DNA from: CAMFLJ01 sp965279255
GTDB lineage: Bacteria > Actinomycetota > Acidimicrobiia > Acidimicrobiales > Acidimicrobilacustridaceae
NCBI GenBank assembly: GCA_965279255.1
Contig: OZ257146.1
Location: 2,666,001-2,730,000 of the forward strand
Length of the DNA stretch: 64,000 nucleotides
Direction of reading: 5' to 3'
Part shown: positions 16,618-25,818 of the stretch, piece after piece
How positions within the stretch are numbered: position 1 is the first letter of the stretch
How the letters are laid out: the number at the start of each line of letters is the position of its first letter
The notes under the pieces: model-generated
What the model was told of the DNA's origin: nothing
The model's input: only the letters and a program-made list of their open reading frames with translations
The model's database searches: none
Position numbers and translations under genes: made by a program

Positions 16618-17766
16618 TCAGCGCACGCTGACGAGGCGGGCCATCAGCTCGTGGCCCGGGACCAGCTCGAGGTCGGCCACCCCGGCCTCGGTGTAGACGC
16701 CACCCGGGCCGTCGACCTGCGAGTCGACCAGCAGGTACGGCACCGGCTCGGAGGTGTGGGTGCGGATGCCCAGCGGCGTGGCGTGGTCGGGCAGCAGCAG
16801 CATCCGCCACGGGCCCAGCCGGTCGAGGCCCTCGACCAGACCGGCGAGGATGCGCCGGTCCCAGTTCTCGAGGGCCTTCACCTTCTCCTCGACGTTGCCG
16901 GCGTGGCCGGCCTCGTCGGTGGCCTCGACGTGGACGATGAACAGGTCGGCCCCGTCGGCCAGGGCATCGAGGGCAACGTCGCGCTTGCCCTCGTAGTCGG
17001 TGTCGTACCAACCGGTGGCGGTCTCGAGGTCGACGACCTCGATGCCGGTGAGCACGCCGAGGCCACGGACGAGGTCGACGGCGGTGACCAGCGCGGCGTC
17101 GAGGCCGTAGGCCTCCTCGAAGCTCTGCATCTGAGGCTGGAACCCCTGGCCCCACAGCCAGATCTGGGTGGCGGCGAGGGGGCTGTCGGCCAGGACCTCG
17201 CGGGAGGCGTCCATCAGCTGCTGGAGCTTCGAGGCCGCGGGGCCGGTGGGCCACACCGCCGCCTTGCCGGTGAGGTCGTGGGGCGGGGTGCAGTCGGCCT
17301 CGGCCCAGTCGGCGGGGGCCACCAGGATGTGGCGGTACTGCACGCCCGGGTGGAACTCGAGGCCCTCGCCACCGAGCGCGGCGTCGAGCGCCTTGATGAC
17401 CTCGGCGGCGTCGTCGGTGGACGGGTGGCCGCCGGCGAAGTCGACCATCGTGCCGTCGGCGCCGAGGGTGACGAGGTTGCAGCGGTACGCGACCTGGTCG
17501 GGCCGCAGCTTCAGGCCGAGGGCCGCCGCCTCGATCGGGGCCCGGCCGGTGTGGAACCGGGCCGGGTCGTAGCCGAAGATCGACATGTTGCCGACGTCGG
17601 AGCCCGGCGGGAGACCCGGAGGGATCACCCCGGCGCGGCCGAGCTCGGCGCGAGCCGCCAGCGCGTCGAGGGTGGGGGTGGACGCCGCCTCCAACGGCGT
17701 GCGGCCACCCAGCTCGGGCACGGGCTCGTCGGCACAGCCGTCGGGAACGCAGACCACGTACTTCAT
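16618..17766 (-). CDS. ApgM-like alkaline-phosphatase-superfamily protein in the thrB position (candidate homoserine kinase analogue)
   Basis: A 382-residue member of COG3635 (archaeal-type cofactor-independent phosphoglycerate mutase). Visible motifs: N-terminal VPDGCADEPVPELGG, the serine-nucleophile region PGSDVGNMSIFGYDP, VHVEATDEAGHAGN and LLPDHATPLGIRTH, all metal or phosphate ligands of the superfamily. It lies 35 bases after thrC, exactly where thrB sits in related actinobacteria, and no GHMP-type homoserine kinase is present here. Comparative genomics has proposed COG3635 proteins as homoserine kinase analogues in organisms lacking thrB. The alternative is a true phosphoglycerate mutase. 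Confidence 0.8.
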   Translation of the reverse strand: MKYVVCVPDGCADEPVPELGGRTPLEAASTPTLDALAARAELGRAGVIPPGLPPGSDVGNMSIFGYDPARFHTGRAPIEAAALGLKLRPDQVAYRCNLVTLGADGTMVDFAGGHPSTDDAAEVIKALDAALGGEGLEFHPGVQYRHILVAPADWAEADCTPPHDLTGKAAVWPTGPAASKLQQLMDASREVLADSPLAATQIWLWGQGFQPQMQSFEEAYGLDAALVTAVDLVRGLGVLTGIEVVDLETATGWYDTDYEGKRDVALDALADGADLFIVHVEATDEAGHAGNVEEKVKALENWDRRILAGLVEGLDRLGPWRMLLLPDHATPLGIRTHTSEPVPYLLVDSQVDGPGGVYTEAGVADLELVPGHELMARLVSVR

Positions 17767-17801
17767 GGGCCCGATTCTGGCCCAACTCGGATGGCGCGCG
17801 T

Positions 17802-19214
17802 TCAGCCCGGGGCGTCGAGCGTGGATTCGATGAGGCCGCGGACGACCTCGTACTCGTTCGCGACCGTCTCGAAGCTCTCGTCGCGCTCGAACAGGTCGGC
17901 GAGGTGCCGAGGCAGCGGGGGCCGCACCCCGGTGGCGGCCTCGACCGCATCGGGGAACTTGGCCGGGTGGGCCGTGGAGAGCACCACCATGGGCACACGG
18001 GCGTCGGCCCGGGCCTCGCGCGCGGCGGCGAGGCCGACGGCGGTGTGGGGGTCGATCAGCATGCCGGTGCGCTCGTAGAGCTCGCGGATGGTGGCGGACG
18101 TGGCCTCGTCGTCGACCCGACCGGCCGACCAGTGCTCGGCGAGCAGGTCGAGGCGACCGCTGTCGACCGACACCGTGCCCTCGGCCCGGAAGCGGGCCAT
18201 GAGCTCGGCGATCGCCGCGCCGTCGCGGCCGTAGACCTCGAAGAGCAGGCGCTCGAGGTTCGACGACACCTGGATGTCCATGCTCGGGCTGAGCGTGGGG
18301 TGGACCTCGCCGATGGTCATGGTGCCGGTGGTGAGGAAGCGGGTGAGGATGTCGTTCTGGTTGGAGGCGACCACCAGCTGCGAGATCGGGGTGCCCATGC
18401 GCTGGGCCCCGTAGCCGGCGAACACGTTGCCGAAGTTGCCGGTGGGAACCGAGAAGGCGACCGGGCGCCCCTCTCCCCCGCCGAGGCGCACCGCGCTGGT
18501 GACGTAGTAGACGAGCTGCGCCATGACCCGGGCCCAGTTGATGCTGTTGACGGCGGACAGGTTGCGGCGGTCGCGGAAGTCGTCGTCGGCGAAGAGCGCC
18601 TTCACCAGGTCCTGGCAGTCGTCGAAGGTGCCCTCGACGGCGATGTTGTGCACGTTGGGCGCGGCGACGGTGGTCATCTGCCGGCGTTGCACCTCGGAGA
18701 CCCGACCCGCCGGGTGGAGGATGAACACGTCGACCGCGGACCGGTCGCGGAGGGCCTCGATGGCGGCCGAGCCCGTGTCGCCGGAGGTGGCCCCGACGAC
18801 GGTGACCCGCTCGCCCCGGCGGGTGAGCTCGTGGTCGAAGAGGCGCCCGACCAGCTGGAGGGCGATGTCCTTGAAGGCCAGGGTCGGGCCGTGGAAGATC
18901 TCGGCCAACCACATGTCGTCGCCGATGTCGGTGAGGGGCACGACGTCGGGCGAGTCGAAGGTGGCGTAGGAGTCGGCGACGATCGTGGCGAAGGTGTCGC
19001 GGTCGAGGGCCCCCTCGACGAAGGGCCACATGACCTCGGTGGCGACCTCGGCGTAGCTCATGGAGGCGAAGCGCTTGAGATCACCGACGGTGATCGACGG
19101 CCACTCGGACGGCACGTAGAGGCCGCCGTCGCGGGCGAGCCCGGCGAGGAGGACGTCGGCGAAGCCGAGCTCCGGCGCCGAGCCGCGGGTGCTGACGTAG
19201 GTGAGGCGGCTCAC
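17802..19214 (-). CDS. thrC: Threonine synthase (long type)
   Basis: This PLP enzyme converts O-phosphohomoserine to threonine. The 470-residue protein belongs to the long class (about 430-520 residues), unlike the roughly 360-residue mycobacterial enzyme. The PLP lysine is K115 in GPTLAFKDIALQ; the phosphate-binding GATSGDTGSAAIEA and the SVPTGNFGNVFAGY segment are present. GTG 19214 overlaps the hom stop by four bases (GTGA). Coupling with hom and apgM suggests one threonine operon. Confidence 0.95.
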   Translation of the reverse strand: MSRLTYVSTRGSAPELGFADVLLAGLARDGGLYVPSEWPSITVGDLKRFASMSYAEVATEVMWPFVEGALDRDTFATIVADSYATFDSPDVVPLTDIGDDMWLAEIFHGPTLAFKDIALQLVGRLFDHELTRRGERVTVVGATSGDTGSAAIEALRDRSAVDVFILHPAGRVSEVQRRQMTTVAAPNVHNIAVEGTFDDCQDLVKALFADDDFRDRRNLSAVNSINWARVMAQLVYYVTSAVRLGGGEGRPVAFSVPTGNFGNVFAGYGAQRMGTPISQLVVASNQNDILTRFLTTGTMTIGEVHPTLSPSMDIQVSSNLERLLFEVYGRDGAAIAELMARFRAEGTVSVDSGRLDLLAEHWSAGRVDDEATSATIRELYERTGMLIDPHTAVGLAAAREARADARVPMVVLSTAHPAKFPDAVEAATGVRPPLPRHLADLFERDESFETVANEYEVVRGLIESTLDAPG

Positions 19215-20527
19215 GAGTCGGCCTCCTCGGAGGTGAGCACCTGGATGACGCTGCCGACCTGGTGCACGACCTCGAGCCCCCGCAGCCCGTCGAGCGTGGC
19301 CCGCAGGTCGCGCTCCACGGCGAGGTGGGTGATGAACTCGATGCGGGCCCGGCCCTCGTCGGCCCCGCCCTCCTGCTCCATCGAGGCGATCGACACCCCG
19401 TGCTCACCGAACACCCCGGCGACGGCGGCGAGCACACCGGGCCGGTCGGCCGCCTGGATGCTGACGTAGTACGCCGACGACGACTGCTCGGCCGGGCGGA
19501 TGCGGGCCGGCGCGAGCCGGCCGATGGAGGCGTGGGCCCCGCTGTTGAGGTTCACCGCGGCGTCGATGAGATCGCCGAGCACGGCGCTGGCGGTCGGGTC
19601 GCCGCCCGCACCGCGGCCGTAGAACATGAGGTCGCCGACGGCGTCGCCCTGCACGAACACGGCGTTGAAGCTCTCGCGCACCGAGGCGAGCGGGTGGGTC
19701 TCGGGCACGAGCACCGGGTTGACCCGCACGCCGATCTCGGGGCCGTCGGCGCCGTCGACCAGCTCGGCCAGGGCCAGCAGCTTGACCACGAACCCGTGGC
19801 GGCCGGCGAAGGCGATGTCGGCGGCGGTGATGCCGCTGATGCCCTCGGCCACGACGTCGTCGGCGGTGACGTCGGCCCCGAAGGCGATGGAGGCGACGAT
19901 GGCGATCTTGGCGGCGGCGTCGAGGCCTTCGACGTCGGCGGTGGGGTCGGCCTCCGCGTAGCCCAGCGCCTGGGCCTCGGCCAGGGCGTCGGCGTAGTCG
20001 GCGCCGGACTCGGTCATGCGGGTGAGGATGAAGTTGGTGGTGCCGTTGACGATGCCGAGCACGCGGTGGACAGGCTCGCCGAGCAGCGACTCGCGCAGCG
20101 GGCGCACGAACGGGATGCCACCGGCGACGGCGGCCTCGAAGAGGAGGTCGACACCGGAGGCCTCGGCGGCCGCGAACAGCTCGGCTCCGTGGGTGGCGAG
20201 GAGGGCCTTGTTGGCGGTGACGACCGGCTTGCCGGCGGCCAGGGCCTCGAGCACCAGGGTGCGGGCCGGCTCGATGCCGCCCATCAGCTCGACCACGACG
20301 TCGACCGACGGATCGGACACGAGGCCGGCGGCGTCGGTGGTGAAGGCCTCGGTGGGCAGCTCCACGGGGCGGGGCCGACCGGTGTCGCGCACCGCGACCC
20401 GGGAGACATCGAGCTGCAGGCCGGTGCGCGACGCGATGGTGGCGCGCTGGCGCTGCACGAGGGCGATGAGCGACGAGCCGACCGTGCCGCAACCGAGCAC
20501 GCCGACCCGTACCACGGGTCCGTTCAC
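19211..20527 (-). CDS. hom: Homoserine dehydrogenase with C-terminal ACT domain
   Basis: Reduces aspartate semialdehyde to homoserine. The 438-residue protein has the NAD(P) site GVLGCGTVGSSLI at about 8-20, TANKALLATHG, the catalytic region FEAAVAGGIPFVRPLRE, GIVNGTTNFILTRM and AEADPTADVEGLDAAAK, followed by an ACT domain (about 355-435, YYVSIQAADRPGVLAAVAGVF) that normally gives threonine feedback inhibition. The start is GTG 20527, giving VNGPVVRVGVLGCG; the frame is open further upstream but has no protein-like sequence. It is first in the hom-thrC-apgM operon. Confidence 0.95.
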   Translation of the reverse strand: MNGPVVRVGVLGCGTVGSSLIALVQRQRATIASRTGLQLDVSRVAVRDTGRPRPVELPTEAFTTDAAGLVSDPSVDVVVELMGGIEPARTLVLEALAAGKPVVTANKALLATHGAELFAAAEASGVDLLFEAAVAGGIPFVRPLRESLLGEPVHRVLGIVNGTTNFILTRMTESGADYADALAEAQALGYAEADPTADVEGLDAAAKIAIVASIAFGADVTADDVVAEGISGITAADIAFAGRHGFVVKLLALAELVDGADGPEIGVRVNPVLVPETHPLASVRESFNAVFVQGDAVGDLMFYGRGAGGDPTASAVLGDLIDAAVNLNSGAHASIGRLAPARIRPAEQSSSAYYVSIQAADRPGVLAAVAGVFGEHGVSIASMEQEGGADEGRARIEFITHLAVERDLRATLDGLRGLEVVHQVGSVIQVLTSEEADS

Positions 20528-20655
20528 GCCGGGCAGGCTACCGGGAGCCCGGTCGCCCGCCGGACGGGGTTCCGGCCGGCGCGGAGCACCGCGCACCCCC
20601 CGGAGCCCCGGGAAGCCGGGCCCACCCGGCCCCCGACAGGCCTGGGAGCCATGCC

Positions 20656-20661
20656 TATCCT
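20656..20661 (+). promoter_or_regulatory. Candidate -10 box (TATCCT) for the DUF2470-TetR operon
   Basis: TATCCT ends seven bases before the ATG at 20669, with no ribosome site between, predicting a leaderless or nearly leaderless transcript. Confidence 0.4.
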
Positions 20662-20668
20662 GGGCCCG

Positions 20669-20989
20669 ATGAGCGACGCTGCGCCCCCCGCCTTCGCACC
20701 TGACGTGGTGGCCGCGATCTGCCGCCACATGAACGACGACCACCCGGACGACTGCCTCCGGATGGTCCAGGGCCTCGGCGGCGTCGACGCCACCGCGGTC
20801 ACCATGACCGGCCTCGACGACCTCTCCGCCTTCTTCCGGGCCACCACCGCCGGCGGCGAGACCGACGTCGTCCTGCCGTGGTCGCATCGCCTCACCGAGC
20901 GGGGCGAGGTCCGCACCGAGGTCGTCGCCATGCACGAGCAGGCGTGCCGGGCGCTGGGCCTCGAGCCCGGCCCCGGCGAAGGCCACTGA
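20669..20989 (+). CDS. DUF2470-domain protein, haem-iron utilisation related
   Basis: A 106-residue protein with the DUF2470 signature: CRHMNDDHPDDCLRMVQ near the N-terminus, then TAVTMTGLDDLSAFF. This domain forms the C-terminal part of HugZ/HutZ-type haem-degrading proteins; here it stands alone without the split-barrel domain. An in-frame ATG at 20651 is possible, but the -10 box favours 20669. Its TGA shares an A with the ATG of the TetR gene. The nearby haem-uptake genes fit a role in haem or iron handling. Confidence 0.8.
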   Translation: MSDAAPPAFAPDVVAAICRHMNDDHPDDCLRMVQGLGGVDATAVTMTGLDDLSAFFRATTAGGETDVVLPWSHRLTERGEVRTEVVAMHEQACRALGLEPGPGEGH

Positions 20990-21624
20990 TGCCCAAGGTC
21001 ACCGGCGGATCGATCGACGCGCACCGCCGCCTCACACGCGACCGCATCTTCTCGGCGTTCTCCGCGCTGCTCTACGAGCGTGGGTACGACGCCATCAGCC
21101 TCGCCGACGTGGCCTCCTCCGCCGGGATGTCACGGACGACGATGTACAACTACTTCGCCGACAAGGACGCCCTCGTCGTCGCCTTCGCCGACGAGGAGGC
21201 CGCCCGGTACGTGGCCCACCTGCGCGAGGTGCTCGCCCCGGTGGAGAACCCCGTCGACCGCCTCCGGGCCTTCGTCGCCGAGCAGCTCCGCTACTTCGCC
21301 TCCCACCACCTCCCCCCGGGACGGGCGCTGCGCATGGCGCTCTCCGGACCGGCCTACGAGCGGGTGCTCGAGCACGTCCGGGCCCTCGAGCAGATCCTGC
21401 GCGACATCCTCCACGACGGCGTCGCCGAGGGGTACTTCCCGATCGAGGACGTCGAGGCCACCATCCCGCTGGTCACCGCCTGCCTCAACCGCACCGGTCC
21501 CGACGACGACGGGTCCGACCTCGACGACAGCATCGAGGTCACCGAGACGTTCGTCCTCCGGGCGCTCGGCGTGCGCCTCGGCCCCAACGGCCGACCCCGT
21601 CGCCACGCCCGCGCCGCGAGCTGA
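20989..21624 (+). CDS. TetR-family transcriptional regulator
   Basis: The 211-residue protein has a TetR N-terminal domain: RRLTRDRIFSAFSALLYERG, then the helix-turn-helix ISLADVASSAGMSRTTMYNYFADKDALV (residues about 34-62). The C-terminal ligand domain is all-helical and unassigned. Its ATG overlaps the DUF2470 stop (TGATG), so the two are co-translated. It ends convergently against the htaA-like gene, with a hairpin between. It may regulate its own operon or the haem genes; no operator was matched. Confidence 0.88.
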   Translation: MPKVTGGSIDAHRRLTRDRIFSAFSALLYERGYDAISLADVASSAGMSRTTMYNYFADKDALVVAFADEEAARYVAHLREVLAPVENPVDRLRAFVAEQLRYFASHHLPPGRALRMALSGPAYERVLEHVRALEQILRDILHDGVAEGYFPIEDVEATIPLVTACLNRTGPDDDGSDLDDSIEVTETFVLRALGVRLGPNGRPRRHARAAS

Positions 21625-21636
21625 GCCGGGCGCGAC

Positions 21637-21676
21637 CGACCCGGCCGCCGCCCCCTGCGGGGCCACGACCGGGTCG
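21637..21676. terminator. Bidirectional terminator-like hairpin between tetR and htaA
   Basis: Outer arms CGACCCGG (21637-21644) and CCGGGTCG (21669-21676) enclose an inner GCCCC-CTGC-GGGGC hairpin (21650-21663). It lies between two convergent genes and could stop transcription from both sides. No U-run is present. Confidence 0.45.
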
Positions 21677-21710
21677 ATCGGTTGGTGATCGGGGCTGCGA
21701 GCCGCCGCGG

Positions 21711-23780
21711 CTAGGCGGTGCCCCCGAGGCGGCCGTGCCGACGACGGGCGCCGACGGCCAGGGCGGCGCCACCGAGCACCAGCACCGCGCCCGCGATCCC
21801 GACGGGGAGGCTGTCGCCGCCGGTGTAGGGCAGGGTGCCCGAGCCCGTGGTCACGGCGCCGGCGGCCCCGTCCGCGGCGGTCACCGTGAAGGCGGCGGTA
21901 CCGAGGACCACCCCGGAGGTGACGCCGCGCAGCTCGACGTGGTGCTCACCGGCGGCCAGGTCGAGCGGCAGGGTGAAGGTGTGGGTGACCGTGCCGTCCG
22001 CCCCCGCGACGGCGGTGCCGACCCACTGGGGATCGGAGAAGAGCCACACCTCGACCTGCTCACCCGGGAGGAACCCGGAGCCGGAGACGGTGATCTCGTC
22101 CCCGGGCACGAACGTGGACCCGCTCACCGAGGCGCCGTCAGTGGGCGGCGTGGTGGGCGGCGGTGTCGTCGGGACCGTCGTCGCCTCGAGGTCGAGGACG
22201 AGGGTGAGCGGGTCGAGGGCGGTGCCGGCGGTGTAGAAGCCGCCAAAGGCGGGGGCGCCGGTCTCGGTGAGCGTGGCCGCGATCCGGTCCCAGGTGACGG
22301 TCAGGCCGACCGAGCCGGGGGTGACCGCTGACAGGTCGAGCGACGCCAGCTCCACGTCGTCGAACACCTCGGGCCCGCTCGCACCGATCGCGTGGCTGGT
22401 CACGTCGGCGATCAGCACCCCGATGTCGCCCCGGACGTCGACCTCGAGGCCGGAGACGAGGAGGTCGAGCTCGCCCGCGTGGCCGGTGAAGCGCACCGAG
22501 CCCCCGAAGGCGGCCTCGACGTCCTCGCCGTCGGGCGTGGCGGTGCCGGACGTGGCCGGGAACCGGAGCGTGCCATCGGTGTTGGTGGTGGCCCCGCCGG
22601 CGACGGTGACCGTGCCGGCGGCGACCGTGGTCACGTAGCTGCGGAACGAGGCCTTCACGCCCCAGTCGAGGTGGCCCCCGGTCACCGTCACCGCGTCCTC
22701 ACCGGGAGCGGTGGTCGTGGTCGGAGGCTCCGTCGTGGTCGTGGTCGTCGGCGCCTGCGTCGTGGTGGTCGTCGGCGCCTCCGTCGTGGTCGTGGTCGAG
22801 GCCGGGGGCGCGAACGCCACCGCGGTGAAGGTCTCCTGCGACGGGTTGGCGACGGCGCCACCGGCCGCGTAGGTCACGACGCCGTAGTTGCCGGTCTTCG
22901 CCTCGTCGGCCGTGATGGTCAACGTGGTGGAGAAGGTGCCGTCCTCACCGAGGACGACGTACTGCGGGTTCGCCCCGAAGTTGGTCTCGGCGTAGGCCTT
23001 CGACGCGGCCGGCAGGGCCCACTTCTGATCGATGGTCTGGCGGGTGGTGCCGGCGGCGCCGGTGGAGGGCTGCCACACGTCGGCGTAGCGGCCGAAGGTG
23101 ACGTACACGCCGGAGGCCTGCCCGGGCACGGGCGGCCGGGTGCCGATGTTGGCGCTCGGGTCGAACCCGCTGCCGGTGACGGTGACGACCTCACCGGCAG
23201 GATCGATGCCGACGGACTTGGAGAGCGTGACCTCCGGCGTCCAGGTGGCGGCCTCGGTCGTCGTGGTGGTGGCCGGTGCCTCCGTCGTGGTGGTGGTCGG
23301 CTCCGGTGCGGCGAAGGTCACCGGTGTGTAGGTGTCGAGGGTGCGGTCGGTGAAGCCGGTGTGGTCGTGCCAGGTGTAGATGCCGCACTCGGTCACCCGG
23401 CAGTCGACGGCCGTGGTCCCCGAGGTGAAGGCGGCGTCGGCGCTCACCGTCGTGGTGAACCCGCCGTCGACGAGCTGGGCGGCCGAGACCCACGCCGAGC
23501 CGGTGAACAGGTTCGCCTGGGTGTACCAGGCGGGCTGGTCGTGCAGGCCGGCCGGGCCGAGGCCGACGTACACGCCGCCGGTGAAGCCGCTGCCGGTGAC
23601 GGTCATGCCGGCGCCCTCGGCGGGCAGCCCGGTCGACGGCGTGACCGTGACCGACGGGCCGCCCACCGCACCGGCCCGACCGGCGATCACCACCGACCCC
23701 AGCATCAGGGCCAGCAGGGCGGCCATCGCCACCAGCACCCGGGGCGGGGGGACCACCTGGGTGAACCGTCTGATCGTCAT
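21711..23780 (-). CDS. htaA: Multidomain HtaA-type haem-binding surface protein with LPxTG-like anchor
   Basis: A 689-residue exported protein. Residues 1-38 form a signal peptide. Two neocarzinostatin-like domains follow (about 40-160 with VDCRVTECGIYTWHDHT, and about 185-330 with VTLSKSVGIDPAGEVVTVTGS), then a Thr/Pro linker, and an HtaA haem-binding domain (about 364-533) opening with GGHLDWGVKASFRSYV. An Ig-like domain (about 549-635) precedes a sorting-type tail: LPYTG at 650, a hydrophobic helix and basic RRRHGR. The start MTIRRF is preceded by AGGAGAGG. It probably captures haem at the cell wall for HmuTUV. An iron-box-like site lies just upstream. Confidence 0.85.
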   Translation of the reverse strand: MTIRRFTQVVPPPRVLVAMAALLALMLGSVVIAGRAGAVGGPSVTVTPSTGLPAEGAGMTVTGSGFTGGVYVGLGPAGLHDQPAWYTQANLFTGSAWVSAAQLVDGGFTTTVSADAAFTSGTTAVDCRVTECGIYTWHDHTGFTDRTLDTYTPVTFAAPEPTTTTTEAPATTTTTEAATWTPEVTLSKSVGIDPAGEVVTVTGSGFDPSANIGTRPPVPGQASGVYVTFGRYADVWQPSTGAAGTTRQTIDQKWALPAASKAYAETNFGANPQYVVLGEDGTFSTTLTITADEAKTGNYGVVTYAAGGAVANPSQETFTAVAFAPPASTTTTTEAPTTTTTQAPTTTTTTEPPTTTTAPGEDAVTVTGGHLDWGVKASFRSYVTTVAAGTVTVAGGATTNTDGTLRFPATSGTATPDGEDVEAAFGGSVRFTGHAGELDLLVSGLEVDVRGDIGVLIADVTSHAIGASGPEVFDDVELASLDLSAVTPGSVGLTVTWDRIAATLTETGAPAFGGFYTAGTALDPLTLVLDLEATTVPTTPPPTTPPTDGASVSGSTFVPGDEITVSGSGFLPGEQVEVWLFSDPQWVGTAVAGADGTVTHTFTLPLDLAAGEHHVELRGVTSGVVLGTAAFTVTAADGAAGAVTTGSGTLPYTGGDSLPVGIAGAVLVLGGAALAVGARRRHGRLGGTA

Positions 23781-23815
23781 CGACCTCTCCTCTTCGGTGT
23801 CGGAGGGCATCGGTG

Positions 23816-23829
23816 TTAGGGATGCCTAA
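23816..23829 (-). promoter_or_regulatory. IdeR/DtxR-type iron-box-like site upstream of htaA
   Basis: TTAGGGATGCCTAA is a TTAGG-N4-CCTAA dyad that matches the inner and right part of the DtxR/IdeR consensus. It lies 36 bases upstream of the htaA start, where a bound repressor would block the promoter. A near copy lies at 27823-27836. Confidence 0.55.
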
Positions 23830-23848
23830 TATTTGAGTGTCGGGGAGA

Positions 23849-24706
23849 TTATGACGATCTGTCACGAACTGCAAGGGCACGGCCGGCGGACCCTCTCCGG
23901 GGCAGCACGAGGAGCTCTCCCGTCTCCGGATGGGACAGGACCTCGATGTCGTGCTGGTAGACGGCGCTGAGGGCACCGGGGCTCATCACGTCGGACGGCG
24001 GGCCCACGGCGAGCAGCCGGCCCCCCGCCACCAGGGCCACCCGGTCGGCGTGGGCCGCCGCCAGCCCGAGGTCGTGGACGACGACGACCACACCGTCGCC
24101 GGCCGCCACCCGCTCGCGTGCGACCTCGAACACCAGCTCCTGGTGGTGCACGTCGAGGGCCGCCGTCGGCTCGTCGAGGAGCATGAGCTGGGCGCGCTGC
24201 GCCAGCACCCGGGCCAGCGCCACCCGTGCCCGCTCCCCGCCCGACAGCGTCGGCACCCGCCGGCCGGCCAGGTGCAGCACGTCGGCCCGCCGGAGGGCGA
24301 CCTCGACCTCGTCGTCGTCGTCGACCTCGCGCTCGGTGCCGAGCCACGGGGCCCTCCCCATCCTCACGACGTCGATCACCCGGAAGGGGAACGAGACCGC
24401 CACCTGCTGGGGCAGCACGCTGCGCCGCCGGGCCATCTCGACATGGCTCCAGGCGCCGACGGGACTGCCGTCGAGGACGACCTCGCCGGCCGACGCCTCG
24501 AGGTCGCCCGACAGGGCGCCGAGCAGGGTCGACTTGCCGGCACCGTTCGGGCCGACGAGGGCGAGCAGCTCGCCGGCGCGCACGTCGAGGTCGACGTCGC
24601 CCAGCACGGGACGGCCGCCGAGCTCCACGGCCAGGCCGGTGACCGACACCAGGCGGGCCCCGAGGTCGCGGTGCCGGGGCGACTCGGGCACCCGGCCCCA
24701 CCTCAT
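23849..24706 (-). CDS. hmuV: Haem ABC transporter, ATP-binding protein
   Basis: The 285-residue ATPase has Walker A GPNGAGKST (52-60), the signature LSGGE (154-158), Walker B LMLLDEP (174-180) and the switch histidine H211 in VVVHDLGLAAAHAD. The YQHDIEVLSHPETGELLVLP segment near the C-terminus is typical of HmuV. The ATG at 24706 overlaps the permease stop (ATGA). With HmuT and HmuU it forms a complete haem importer in one coupled operon. Confidence 0.92.
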   Translation of the reverse strand: MRWGRVPESPRHRDLGARLVSVTGLAVELGGRPVLGDVDLDVRAGELLALVGPNGAGKSTLLGALSGDLEASAGEVVLDGSPVGAWSHVEMARRRSVLPQQVAVSFPFRVIDVVRMGRAPWLGTEREVDDDDEVEVALRRADVLHLAGRRVPTLSGGERARVALARVLAQRAQLMLLDEPTAALDVHHQELVFEVARERVAAGDGVVVVVHDLGLAAAHADRVALVAGGRLLAVGPPSDVMSPGALSAVYQHDIEVLSHPETGELLVLPRRGSAGRALAVRDRSS

Positions 24707-25818
24707 GCCCAGCCTCCCTGGCTGGCCCGGGTGCGGCGCAGGAGCCAGAAGAAGAACGGGCTCCCGACGAGGGCGGTGAGCACCCCGAGGGGGATCTCCG
24801 CCGGCTGGGCGATGGTGCGGGCGGCGAGGTCGCCGACGACGAGCAGGAGCGCGCCCCCGAGGGCGGACGCCACCACGAGCATCCGGTGGGCGGGGCCGAT
24901 CACCATCCGCACCAGGTGCGGGACCACGAGCCCGACGAACAGGATGATGCCGCTGACCGCCACGGCCGCGGCCGTGAGCATGGCCACGATCACGAGCATG
25001 CGGACCCGAAGCCGCTCGACGTCGACCCCGAGGTGGCGGGCCGACCGCTCGCCGAGCGCCAACAGGTCGAGGCGGGGGGCCATGCGCACCGCCAGGGCGC
25101 CGCCGACCAGGGCGACCGGCGCCACGGCGAGCACCTTCGGCCAGGTCGCCTGGGCCACGCTGCCGAGCTGCCAGAAGGTGACCGATCGGAGCTCCGCGTC
25201 GGTCGAATAGAACATCAGCAGCCCGATCAGGGCACCGGCCAGCGCGTTCACGGCGATGCCGGTGAGGATGAGGGTGACGACCTCGGTGCGCCCGCCGTTC
25301 CGGGACGCCAGGTAGACCAGCACCACCGTGACCAGGCCGCCGGCGAAGGCGGCTGCGGTGAGGCTCCAGCTCCCCAGCCAGCCGAGGCCGAAGACGATCG
25401 ACGCCACCGCGCCGAGCGCGGCGCCCGACGACACCCCCACGATCCCCGGCTCGGCCAACGGGTTGGAGAAGGTCCCCTGCATGGAGGCTCCCGCACAGCC
25501 GAGCGCCCCGCCGACCAGCGCCGCCAGCACCACCCGGGGGAACCGGATGTCCCAGAGCACCGACTCGCCGACCGTGGTCGGGGTCGGACCGACGTCGATG
25601 CCGATCCGATGCAGCACCGAGCCGAGGATCTCCCCTGGGCCGATCTCGAACGCACCGGTGCCGGCGGCGACGACGCAGGCCACCACCAGCGCGACGGCCA
25701 GCGCGCCGACGAGCACCCCCGGGCGGATGCGCGGGGTGCTCGCCCCGACGACGTCCTCGAGGTCGGGCCCCTCACCTCCGGGCCCGGTGTCGAGCGGGGT
25801 CCGGTCGACGGCGGTCAC
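24703..25818 (-). CDS. hmuU: Haem ABC transporter permease (FecCD family)
   Basis: A 371-residue membrane protein with about nine to ten helices. FecCD-family signatures are visible: RFPRVVLAALVGGALGCAGASMQ, NPLAEPGIVGVSSGAALGAV and GIILFVGLVVPHLVRM, with a conserved proline-rich end ARTIAQPAEIPLGVLTALVG. A 35-residue soluble N-terminal extension precedes the first helix. GTG 25818 overlaps the hmuT stop. It forms the channel for haem (or a ferric chelate) delivered by HmuT. Confidence 0.92.
   Translation of the reverse strand: MTAVDRTPLDTGPGGEGPDLEDVVGASTPRIRPGVLVGALAVALVVACVVAAGTGAFEIGPGEILGSVLHRIGIDVGPTPTTVGESVLWDIRFPRVVLAALVGGALGCAGASMQGTFSNPLAEPGIVGVSSGAALGAVASIVFGLGWLGSWSLTAAAFAGGLVTVVLVYLASRNGGRTEVVTLILTGIAVNALAGALIGLLMFYSTDAELRSVTFWQLGSVAQATWPKVLAVAPVALVGGALAVRMAPRLDLLALGERSARHLGVDVERLRVRMLVIVAMLTAAAVAVSGIILFVGLVVPHLVRMVIGPAHRMLVVASALGGALLLVVGDLAARTIAQPAEIPLGVLTALVGSPFFFWLLRRTRASQGGWA

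Noticed and set aside
22680..23320. Short GTCGTGGTG-type direct repeats that look like a DNA repeat array.
   Set aside because: They encode the Thr/Pro linkers of the HtaA protein (repeated ACC/ACG codons), not a CRISPR or separate repeat element.
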